Assembly: GCA_017443685.1 (NCBI GenBank)
Contig: JAFSYD010000005.1
Span: 1 to 7,527 of the forward strand
Reading direction: 5' to 3'
Length of the DNA: 7,527 bases
Source: Lachnospiraceae bacterium
GTDB lineage: Bacteria; Bacillota; Clostridia; Lachnospirales; Lachnospiraceae
The notes beneath the pieces are model-generated. The model ran no database searches, was not told the DNA's origin, and saw only the letters and a program-made list of their open reading frames with translations. A program made the position numbers and the translations under genes. Positions 1-5,782 of the stretch are shown one piece after another (within the stretch, counting starts at the first letter, position 1; each line of letters opens with the position of its first letter).

Positions 1-2
1 AG

Positions 3-1358
3 GAGGCGGCTTTTTTAAGCGGTCATTTCGGAGATCTGATCGATGTCCGGGCAGAAGAAAAGCGGCGGGAAGCGGCCGGACATATGGAGGGACTGCTTGG
101 CATAACGCCGGAGCGATATGTATGCGATATGCATCCGAAATATGTTTCGGCACAGCCGCTAAGGGAGGGAAAGACACAGGCGACGGTTTATTCTGCAATG
201 CAGTTGCAGCAGAAGAAGATCCAGCATCATCACGCGCATATTCTTTCCGTGATGGCGGAGCATCACCTGAGTGAAAGGGTGCTCGGCGTCGCGTATGACG
301 GGACAGGCTACGGTGACGACGGTACGATCTGGGGCGGGGAATTCCTGCTCTGCGATGGTGTATCTTACACCCGGGCGGGACATCTGCTTTCCGTTGCGAT
401 GGCGGGGGGCGATATCGTGGCAAAGGATGCTTACGCTTCGGCGGAAGCGTATCTGTTCGCGGCGGAGCAGGCGGGATATTTGAAAGGGGAGGAGCACCCG
501 TTTACCGGGAAAGCGATCATGAAATATCTATCGGACAGGCAACCGGCCGACGGTACGCCCGACGCGGTTTTGCGATTTCCGGAATCACGTACGCAGGAAG
601 ATGCGCCGCGGGAGGCGGATCTGAAAGAAAAGATCCGCCAAAAGGAACTGCGCCGTGCTGCGCTTTCGCGAGATATGGGCGTGGCCGCATCGTCTTCAGT
701 GGGGCGTCTTTTTGACGCGGCCGCGGTGATCCTGGGGCTCGGGGAAGCCAATCATTTTGAAGGACAGCTTGCCTGTCGTTTGCAGTATGCGGCGCAGCGG
801 TACGAAAGAAGGAAATTAAAGGGCGATGGAAGCGCTTTTTTGGCAGAGGATGCGGGGGGGCAGAGCGCACCGGCTTTCGGGGCGGATACGCAAGGGCCGA
901 CGGTACTTCCTTTTCCGATAAAAAAAGAACCGACGAGGGGAGGGTGTGTGTATATTGCTGATACGCTGCGCCTTGTTGCATCCCTTGTCCGGGAGCGGAA
1001 CGCTATCCTGCGGGAGATGGCTTTTGCTTTTCCTTCGGAAGAAGAGAAAGCACAAGATACGAGAAACGGCACGGACAAGGATGATACGCGAAAGGCGCAG
1101 ATGTTTTCGGAGCGGATGGACGAGCTCGCTTTTGCGTTCCACGAGGCGATCGCTTGTATGACGGCCACGATGTGTGATATAATATGTGGCGATGAGGTGC
1201 CGGTCGCTCTTTCCGGAGGAACTTTTGCGAACGGGCTCATTCTGCGGCTTTTATTACCGAAGCTGGCTGCGAAAGGGTATACCGTATATATGAATGAGAA
1301 GGTGCCCTGCGGGGACGGCGGACTGGCGCTCGGCCAGCTGTATGCAGCGACGTTTTAA
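3..1358 (+). CDS. hypF: HypF carbamoyltransferase, C-terminal Kae1-like part (5' partial)
   Basis: HypF uses carbamoyl phosphate and ATP to make carbamoyl adenylate and passes the carbamoyl group to the HypE C-terminal cysteine, the source of the cyanide ligands of [NiFe] hydrogenases. The frame is open from base 3 with no stop, so the gene begins upstream; the ATG at 84 is internal, since the codons before it read FLSGHFGDL, a HypF family block. The visible 451 codons cover most of the Kae1-like domain. The acylphosphatase, zinc-finger and YrdC-like domains would lie off the left edge. Seen are CDMHPKYVSA, the metal-binding HHHAH (bases 225-239), DGTGYGDDGTIWGGE (297-341), SSVGRLFDAAA, an FH motif (1137-1142), LSGGTFANG and the closing DGGLALGQL. 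From FLSGHFGDL to the end it looks roughly 100 residues longer than typical HypF, with charged, low-complexity inserts at about 520-650 and 815-1125. First visible gene of the hyp cluster; 110 nt precede hypC. Confidence 0.95.
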   Translation, partial: EAAFLSGHFGDLIDVRAEEKRREAAGHMEGLLGITPERYVCDMHPKYVSAQPLREGKTQATVYSAMQLQQKKIQHHHAHILSVMAEHHLSERVLGVAYDGTGYGDDGTIWGGEFLLCDGVSYTRAGHLLSVAMAGGDIVAKDAYASAEAYLFAAEQAGYLKGEEHPFTGKAIMKYLSDRQPADGTPDAVLRFPESRTQEDAPREADLKEKIRQKELRRAALSRDMGVAASSSVGRLFDAAAVILGLGEANHFEGQLACRLQYAAQRYERRKLKGDGSAFLAEDAGGQSAPAFGADTQGPTVLPFPIKKEPTRGGCVYIADTLRLVASLVRERNAILREMAFAFPSEEEKAQDTRNGTDKDDTRKAQMFSERMDELAFAFHEAIACMTATMCDIICGDEVPVALSGGTFANGLILRLLLPKLAAKGYTVYMNEKVPCGDGGLALGQLYAATF

Positions 1359-1397
1359 GGCGGTTGCTTGTGCGGACACAGGATGATAGCAGAACAG

Positions 1398-1419
1398 GAT
1401 CAGAGTTTTTGCTCCGATC
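1398..1419 (+). other. Imperfect hairpin in the hypF-hypC gap
   Basis: GATCAGAG (1398-1405) can pair with CTCCGATC (1412-1419) around a 6-nt loop TTTTTG, giving an 8-bp stem with one A-C mismatch. No T-tract follows, so it is not a convincing intrinsic terminator. It might affect mRNA stability or be chance. The rest of the 110-nt gap shows no clear promoter. Confidence 0.25.
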
Positions 1420-1468
1420 GGGGCGAAGAAGGATGTGATAAGCGTCCGTAAATGGAGGATATCGTGAT

Positions 1469-1744
1469 ATGTGTGTGGCATTGCCCGGCATTGTGGAAAA
1501 AATAGAAGATAATAACGTGATCGTGGATTTCTCCGGGAACAAAGTAAGGGCGTTCGGGGGCTTTTGTAAGCTTGCGCCCGGTGACCGTGTCCTTGTGCAC
1601 GCGGGCTGTGTGCTGCAGGTGGTATCACAGTCGGAAGCGGAAGAGCTTGAGAGTATTTTGAAGGATATCGATGTGATCGGAGGGGGAACTCCGGTGCGGG
1701 ATGTGAGGTCTTTTGCGGACGAAGCGGCAGGTGCTGTATTATGA
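1469..1744 (+). CDS. hypC: HypC hydrogenase maturation chaperone
   Basis: HypC (HypC/HupF family) is a small OB-fold-like chaperone. With HypD it forms the scaffold on which Fe(CN)2CO is assembled, and it then carries the iron centre to the hydrogenase large-subunit precursor. The protein is 91 residues, slightly above the family's usual 75-90, and begins with the diagnostic MCVALPG. The cysteine at position 2 is the iron and HypD binding residue after removal of the initiator methionine. The internal VDFSGNKVRAF and GDRVLVHAGCVLQVV also fit the family. The start is supported by TGGAGG at 1453-1458, 10 nt upstream. The C-terminal tail after about residue 60 is charged and variable. Its TGA overlaps the hypD ATG by 4 nt (ATGA), implying translational coupling with its partner HypD. 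Confidence 0.97.
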   Translation: MCVALPGIVEKIEDNNVIVDFSGNKVRAFGGFCKLAPGDRVLVHAGCVLQVVSQSEAEELESILKDIDVIGGGTPVRDVRSFADEAAGAVL

Positions 1745-2778
1745 CGATCGACGAGGTAAAAGACGCCTTAGCCGGCTACGACGGCAGGGAGCTTACGCTG
1801 ATGGAGGTCTGCGGCAGCCATACCCGGGCGATAGCGGAATATGGCATTCCGGGTATTCTATCCCCGAAGATCCGTCTGCTTTCGGGGCCGGGCTGTCCGG
1901 TCTGCGTGACGCCGTCCTCCTACATCGACCGCCTGCTTGAGATCGGCAGGCAGCCGGGGCATGTGATCACAACCTTCGGCGACCTGATGAGGGTGCCGGG
2001 AAGTGATAGCAGTCTTTCGGAGGCAAAGAGCGAGGGCGTCCGTGTGGATATGGTCTATTCGCCCATGCAGGTTGTCACAATGGCGGCAGAGGAACCGGAG
2101 AAGACGTTCGTGTTCGCGGCCGTGGGTTTTGAGACGACGATACCGGTTTACGCGGCGCTGGTGGACTGCATCATTAAAAAAGACATACGGAATATCCGGC
2201 TGCTGCTTTCTTTGAAAACGATGCCGAAGGTCATCGCCCACCTGATGGAGGGCGGCGCGGCGATCGACGGCTTCCTGGCGCCGGGGCACGTGTCGGTGGT
2301 GACGGGAGCCAATGCCTTTCGCCCGTTGGCCGAAACATATGGAATCCCTTTTGTGGTGGGCGGCTTCGAGGCGAAGGAGCTTTTGCTGGCGATCTATGAC
2401 CTGGTGCGGCTGCAGGGGCAGGGCGTTGTGAAAAATGATTATCCGTCCGTTGTGACCGCAGAGGGGAATCCCGCCGCGTCAGAGCTTTGCGATACATATT
2501 TTACGCCGGCTGACGCGCTTTGGCGGGGAATGGGTACGATCCCGGGATCAGGGCTTCTTTTAAAAAAGGAATATCGCCGGCTTGATATGGGAAGTGACGC
2601 GCTTTTGTCTGATCACAAGAAAAATGCGGCGTGCATCTGCGGGCAGGTGCTGATGGGGAAAAAGCTTCCCGGAGAGTGTCCGCTTTTTGCAAAGGCCTGT
2701 ACGCCGGAACACCCCCAGGGCGCATGCATGGTGTCGGGCGAGGGGAGCTGCCGGGCGTACTTTGTATATCAAAGGTAA
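1741..2778 (+). CDS. hypD: HypD Fe-S scaffold protein for Fe(CN)2CO assembly
   Basis: HypD is a [4Fe-4S] protein that, with HypC, holds the iron atom while cyanide and carbon monoxide ligands are added. The 345-residue protein has the conserved MEVCGSHT (Cys24, His27), GPGCPVC (Cys52, Cys55), GFETT and the APGHVS block. A cysteine-rich C-terminus (Cys298, 300, 313, 320, 329, 337) includes the CPLF and GACMVS pattern typical of the cluster-binding region. The length is slightly short compared with the usual 360-380 residues; the N-terminus before the MEVCGSHT motif is abbreviated. The start overlaps the hypC stop by 4 nt and lacks a strong ribosome site of its own, so it is probably translated by coupling. 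hypE follows 13 nt after its stop. No key residue appears to be missing. Confidence 0.97.
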   Translation: MTIDEVKDALAGYDGRELTLMEVCGSHTRAIAEYGIPGILSPKIRLLSGPGCPVCVTPSSYIDRLLEIGRQPGHVITTFGDLMRVPGSDSSLSEAKSEGVRVDMVYSPMQVVTMAAEEPEKTFVFAAVGFETTIPVYAALVDCIIKKDIRNIRLLLSLKTMPKVIAHLMEGGAAIDGFLAPGHVSVVTGANAFRPLAETYGIPFVVGGFEAKELLLAIYDLVRLQGQGVVKNDYPSVVTAEGNPAASELCDTYFTPADALWRGMGTIPGSGLLLKKEYRRLDMGSDALLSDHKKNAACICGQVLMGKKLPGECPLFAKACTPEHPQGACMVSGEGSCRAYFVYQR

Positions 2779-2779
2779 C

Positions 2780-2783
2780 AGGA
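2780..2783 (+). promoter_or_regulatory. Ribosome binding site deciding the hypE start
   Basis: AGGA sits 8 nt before the ATG at 2792. The frame is open further upstream to an ATG at 2687, but those 35 codons lie inside hypD and read as non-family sequence, so 2792 is the start. An ATG at 2784 is out of frame. Confidence 0.6.
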
Positions 2784-2791
2784 ATGGATCA

Positions 2792-3772
2792 ATGACAGAG
2801 AAGATCACGATGCTCCACGGCAGCGGCGGAGCCGCAACGGGGGAGCTGATACAGCATATATTCGCGAAAGCATTTGATAATCCTGTTTTGGCAGGTATGG
2901 AGGATGCGGCTGTCGTAGCGGGTGCGGGACGGCTTGCGGTAACGACGGACAGCTTCGTTGTGACACCGCTGTTTTACAAGGGCGGTGATATCGGGCGGCT
3001 TTCGGTCTGCGGTACGGTCAACGACCTTTTGATGCGGGGCGCCAGCCCTGAATATCTGACCTGCGCCTTTATTCTGGAGGAAGGACTTCCCGTTGACGTT
3101 CTAAGTAAGGTTGCGGCGTCGATGGCGTGGACGGCCAAAGAAGCGGGGGTTACGATCATCTGCGGCGACACCAAGGTCGTTGAGGGCAGGGGCGGCCTCT
3201 ATATCAATACGACGGGGGTGGGCTTCGTACCGGGAGGGTGCGATATCGCTGCGGCGAATGCCAGACCGGGGGATAAGATCCTGGTATCGGGCACGTTAGG
3301 GGATCACCACGCGACGATCCTGAGTGCGCGTCTTGCGGTGGAGAATGAGATCGAAAGCGATAACGCGCCGCTTGTGGAGATGGTATCCGCGATCCGTCCG
3401 TTTCGCGTGCATTGTCTGCGGGATATCACAAGGGGCGGCCTTGCGACGGTGCTTTGTGAATTAGCGGAGGCGAGCGGCAGGGCTTTTTCCATCCGGGAGG
3501 ATAAGCTTCCGGTGCAGGCGGCGGTGAAGGATTTCTGCGGAATATTGGGATTGGATCCGCTTTATATGGGGAATGAGGGCAAGCTGGCCGCGGTCGTTTC
3601 AGCGGATGACGCGGATGCCGTCCTTGCCGCGATAAAGGCAAGCCGCTACGGCGGCAGCGCGGCGCTCATCGGAGAGGTGAAGGAGGGCAGCGGCGTTACG
3701 ATAACGACAGCTATCGGCGGAAGGCGGCGGCTTACCGTTTTACAGGATGAGGGATTGCCCCGCATCTGTTAA
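2792..3772 (+). CDS. hypE: HypE carbamoyl dehydratase
   Basis: HypE (PurM/ThiL/SelD-like ATPase fold) receives the carbamoyl group from HypF on its C-terminal cysteine and dehydrates it with ATP to a thiocyanate. It then donates cyanide to iron on the HypC-HypD complex. The 326-residue protein shows the N-terminal LHGSGG, the TTDSFVVTPLF block, GTVNDLLMRGA, GDTKVVEGRGG and DITRGGLATVL, all family hallmarks, and it ends exactly in PRIC with the acceptor cysteine as the last residue. Length is normal for the family (about 330-350). The ATG at 2792 gives MTEKITMLHGSGG, matching usual HypE N-termini. It sits between hypD (13-nt gap) and hypB (24-nt gap). Confidence 0.97.
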   Translation: MTEKITMLHGSGGAATGELIQHIFAKAFDNPVLAGMEDAAVVAGAGRLAVTTDSFVVTPLFYKGGDIGRLSVCGTVNDLLMRGASPEYLTCAFILEEGLPVDVLSKVAASMAWTAKEAGVTIICGDTKVVEGRGGLYINTTGVGFVPGGCDIAAANARPGDKILVSGTLGDHHATILSARLAVENEIESDNAPLVEMVSAIRPFRVHCLRDITRGGLATVLCELAEASGRAFSIREDKLPVQAAVKDFCGILGLDPLYMGNEGKLAAVVSADDADAVLAAIKASRYGGSAALIGEVKEGSGVTITTAIGGRRRLTVLQDEGLPRIC

Positions 3773-3786
3773 GTGTGGTTAGGCAT

Positions 3787-3792
3787 AGGAGG
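3787..3792 (+). promoter_or_regulatory. Ribosome binding site deciding the hypB start
   Basis: A perfect AGGAGG lies 4 nt before the ATG at 3797. The frame also has a GTG at 3773 directly after the hypE stop, but that codon has no ribosome site and would add eight unconserved residues, so 3797 is preferred. Confidence 0.8.
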
Positions 3793-3796
3793 TAAT

Positions 3797-4465
3797 ATGG
3801 ACAATATCAAGATTATCGAAGTAGAAAAAAGTGTATACGAGAACAATGATGCCGAGGCGAATGAGCTGCGTTCCTTAATGAAGGATATGGGAATCTACCT
3901 TCTGAACGTAATGTCATCCCCGGGCGCAGGCAAAACGACGGTACTCATGCGCACGATCGAGGCCTTGAAGAATGATTACAAGATCGGCGTGATGGAGGCC
4001 GATATCGACGGCGATGTGGATGCCGTAAAGATTGCGTCCACCGGCGTCAAAGCGGTGCAGCTGCATACCGGCGGCATGTGCCACTTAGACGCGGGCATGA
4101 CCAGACAGGGTCTGGAGGAGCTGATCCCGGAGGATGTGGATCTGGCGATTTTGGAGAATGTCGGCAACCTTGTCTGTCCTGCGGAGTTTGACACGGGAGC
4201 GTCTATGAACGTTATGATCCTCTCCGTGCCGGAGGGAGACGACAAGGCGCTGAAATACCCTCTGATGTTCATGGTAAGTGATGTTGTGCTGATCAACAAG
4301 ATCGATACCGTGGAGTATTTTGATTTTGACATTGACAAATGCTACGAGTCGATCATGGAACGCAACCCGAACGCGCTCATCATTCCGATCTCGGCGAAGA
4401 CCGGTGAGGGTATGGATATCTGGTTCAAGTGGGTGCGGGACCAGGTTGACGCATGGAAAAAGTAA
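3797..4465 (+). CDS. hypB: HypB nickel-insertion GTPase
   Basis: HypB is a SIMIBI-class GTPase that works with HypA to load nickel into the hydrogenase large subunit after the Fe(CN)2CO group is in place. The 222-residue protein has the P-loop SSPGAGKTT (residues 40-48), the EADIDGDVDA switch region, LHTGGMCHLDA with the metal-binding Cys95-His96, ENVGNLVCP with Cys127, and NKID (167-170) for guanine specificity. These correspond to the dimer-interface metal site of the family. It lacks the N-terminal histidine-rich stretch and the CXXCGC nickel motif found in some HypB proteins, so it is the short form that depends more on its partner for nickel. hypA is not in the window. Its stop lies 11 nt before the preferred atpB ATG with no terminator between. 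Confidence 0.97.
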   Translation: MDNIKIIEVEKSVYENNDAEANELRSLMKDMGIYLLNVMSSPGAGKTTVLMRTIEALKNDYKIGVMEADIDGDVDAVKIASTGVKAVQLHTGGMCHLDAGMTRQGLEELIPEDVDLAILENVGNLVCPAEFDTGASMNVMILSVPEGDDKALKYPLMFMVSDVVLINKIDTVEYFDFDIDKCYESIMERNPNALIIPISAKTGEGMDIWFKWVRDQVDAWKK

Positions 4466-4471
4466 AGGGTG
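4464..4471 (+). promoter_or_regulatory. Ribosome binding site deciding the atpB start
   Basis: AAAGGGTG overlaps the hypB stop and places GGG 7 nt before the ATG at 4477. An in-frame ATG at 4453 lies inside hypB and would add eight charged residues (MEKVKGDE). The 4477 start is favoured by this site and by a minimal overlap with hypB. Confidence 0.6.
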
Positions 4472-4476
4472 ATGAA

Positions 4477-5271
4477 ATGAAGGATCGATCACAGAAGAAA
4501 ACACTTATCATTGCCATCGTGATGCTCGTCATGATCGGGATCGGGATCCTGGAGACGATCGGACTTTCCGAAAGGAAAGAAACCATCCAGGAGGCCATGA
4601 GGGACGCGGTTGTGCATGACGCCAACCGGATCGCCATTCCCGGGGGGCTTGCGGTGGATCCGTCTCTGGTATCGGGATTTATTGTTACGGGAATCATTCT
4701 TTTTGCAGCGCTTTTGCTTCGGATATTCGTGATCCCGCGTTTTACCCTGGTGCCGGGAAAGCTGCAGTTTTTGATCGAAGAATGGGTGGGGATTTTTGAC
4801 CGGATGGCCAAAAGCTCCAGTCCCCATAAGACGGAGCCGCTGGGCGCCTATATTTTCGCGGCCGGCACCTATATTTTTGTGGGGACGATGTTTGAGCTGT
4901 TTGGCTTTCAGGCGGTAACGACGACGGGGCATTCCATCGCCCTTCCGGCGCCTCTGGCGGACATTAACGGCGCCATTTCGATGGGCTGCTTATCCTACCT
5001 GTTCATTCTGGTCGGCGGATTTGTGGTCAACCGGATGAAAGGCGTGGGGAATGCGTTAAAGGAATTCTCGCTGCCGATCTCCATGACCTTCCGTCTTTTC
5101 GGCGCACTGCTTTCGGGTATGCTGACCACGGAGCTGGTCTATCACTATATTACATTAAGCTTTGTTCTTCCCGTTGTGGTGGGCGTATTGTTTACGCTGC
5201 TCCACGCGGTGATCCAGGCTTATGTCCTTACCATGTTGACCTCGGTGTACTACGGTGAAGTCACGGAGTAA
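4477..5271 (+). CDS. atpB: F1Fo ATP synthase subunit a
   Basis: Subunit a forms the two ion half-channels beside the c-ring in Fo. From the ATG at 4477 the protein is 264 residues. It shows PGKLQFLIEEWVGIFD (about 93-108), the signature FRLFG with the essential arginine (Arg206, equivalent to E. coli Arg210), and the last helix IQAYVLTMLTSVYY with Gln247 (E. coli Gln252). The Arg-to-Gln spacing of 41 is nearly the E. coli 42, so the alignment is firm. Oddities: an extra hydrophobic segment at residues 9-30, right at the N-terminus and before the usual first helix; Met215 where E. coli has Glu219; Thr240 where it has His245; and Ala in place of Asn after RLFG. Glu219 and His243 in this protein sit nearby on the same helices. 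First atp gene here; no atpI precedes it. Confidence 0.95.
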   Translation: MKDRSQKKTLIIAIVMLVMIGIGILETIGLSERKETIQEAMRDAVVHDANRIAIPGGLAVDPSLVSGFIVTGIILFAALLLRIFVIPRFTLVPGKLQFLIEEWVGIFDRMAKSSSPHKTEPLGAYIFAAGTYIFVGTMFELFGFQAVTTTGHSIALPAPLADINGAISMGCLSYLFILVGGFVVNRMKGVGNALKEFSLPISMTFRLFGALLSGMLTTELVYHYITLSFVLPVVVGVLFTLLHAVIQAYVLTMLTSVYYGEVTE

Positions 5272-5302
5272 CACTCGCACCGGGAATCATAAAGTTTCAG
5301 AT

Positions 5303-5308
5303 AGGAGG
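5303..5308 (+). promoter_or_regulatory. Strong ribosome binding site of atpE
   Basis: AGGAGG lies 9 nt before the ATG at 5318. A nearer ATG at 5311 is only 2 nt away and out of frame with subunit c, so 5318 is the start. The surrounding 46-nt atpB-atpE gap is AT-richer than the coding sequence, which would suit heavy translation of the high-copy c subunit. Confidence 0.75.
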
Positions 5309-5317
5309 AAATGAACC

Positions 5318-5677
5318 ATGAAACAGTTACGAAAGAAGATGATCCGGCTTTTGCTTCTGCTCCTTTTGGCAGGCGGCTGCCTGTCACTCGGGAAAATGAC
5401 GGTGTATGCCGCACAAGAGTCCACAGAGACGGTTGCTGCGGCCCAGGACGGCGCGGTGTCCGGAAAAGCGCTTGGCGCTGGAATCGCGTTGGGGCTTGCG
5501 GCGCTCGGCGGTACCATCGGTATGGGTATGGCAGTGGCAAAGTCCAACGAGAGCGTAGCGAGACAGCCGGAGGAATTGGGCAATATCCGTACGCTGATGA
5601 TGCTCGGACTGGTATTCATCGAGACTGTAGTTATTTACGCGCTGATCGTAGCGATCCTGATCATATTCGTTCTGTAA
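5318..5677 (+). CDS. atpE: F1Fo ATP synthase subunit c with N-terminal signal peptide
   Basis: Subunit c is the hairpin proteolipid of the rotor ring. The protein is 119 residues, against a usual 70-90. The excess is an N-terminal leader: a basic start (MKQLRKKMIR), a hydrophobic core rich in leucine (11-17), then VYA-AQE, a good signal peptidase I site after Ala31. Cleavage there would leave 88 residues, a normal c length. The mature part has the glycine-rich helix 1 (51-70), the polar loop ESVARQPEE (78-86) and helix 2 with the ion-binding Glu102 in FIETVVIY. Compared with Na+-type c (Ilyobacter), the Gln32 position is Met69, while Ser66 is a Thr and Tyr70 is kept. A proton-type ring is more likely, but the site is mixed. 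Two hairpins follow before atpF. Confidence 0.95.
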   Translation: MKQLRKKMIRLLLLLLLAGGCLSLGKMTVYAAQESTETVAAAQDGAVSGKALGAGIALGLAALGGTIGMGMAVAKSNESVARQPEELGNIRTLMMLGLVFIETVVIYALIVAILIIFVL

Positions 5678-5682
5678 CGAGC

Positions 5683-5724
5683 CTAGTACTGTCCGAGAAC
5701 GAAGTGATCGGGTAACAGTACTGG
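5683..5724 (+). other. Strong RNA hairpin between atpE and atpF
   Basis: AGTACTGT (5685-5692) pairs perfectly with ACAGTACT (5715-5722), extended outward by a T-G wobble and a C-G pair (5683-5684 with 5723-5724). An inner stem CCGA/TCGG (5693-5696 with 5708-5711) continues it across a 3-nt bulge, closing an 11-nt loop. It starts 5 nt after the atpE stop. No T-run follows, so it is better read as a 3'-end stabiliser or processing site for the atpE message than as a full terminator. Confidence 0.55.
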
Positions 5725-5749
5725 CAACCGGACGGATAGAGTAAATCTA

Positions 5750-5768
5750 ATATTACTTGCGGTAATAT
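5750..5768 (+). other. Hairpin abutting the atpF ribosome site
   Basis: ATATTAC (5750-5756) and GTAATAT (5762-5768) form a perfect 7-bp stem around the loop TTGCG. It ends immediately before AGGAGGAGG. An AT-rich stem here could tune access to the atpF ribosome site or the life of the downstream message; this role is inferred. Confidence 0.45.
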
Positions 5769-5777
5769 AGGAGGAGG
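5769..5777 (+). promoter_or_regulatory. Ribosome binding site of atpF
   Basis: AGGAGGAGG, an overlong Shine-Dalgarno match, ends 5 nt before the ATG at 5783. It directly touches the upstream hairpin stem at 5762-5768. Confidence 0.8.
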
Positions 5778-5782
5778 ATGAC

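Noticed and set aside
1154..1183. Possible promoter inside hypF: TTGTAT, 18 nt, then a perfect TATAAT, about 285 nt before hypC.
   Set aside because: The -35 box matches only 3 of 6 bases, it lies in conserved coding sequence, and it is far from hypC; a chance match is likely without transcription-start data.
517..1240. Long minus-strand open frames opposite hypF.
   Set aside because: They are basic, low-information shadows of a GC-rich plus-strand gene, with no ribosome sites or family motifs.
1359..1468. A terminator separating hypF from hypC.
   Set aside because: The only hairpin (1398-1419) has a mismatch and no following T-run; the T-run is in its loop.
4324..4336. Two TTGACA-like -35 boxes late in hypB that could drive atpB.
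   Set aside because: No -10 element is found at a 16-18 nt spacing from either box; they encode conserved HypB residues.
5372..5380. Lipobox (LAGGC) that would make subunit c a lipoprotein.
   Set aside because: The -3 position is Ala rather than the usual Leu, and a better signal peptidase I site (VYA-A) follows at residues 29-32.
5311..5715. A 134-codon open frame starting 7 nt before atpE.
   Set aside because: It is out of frame with subunit c, its ATG is only 2 nt from the ribosome site, and its translation is arginine-rich with no recognisable family.
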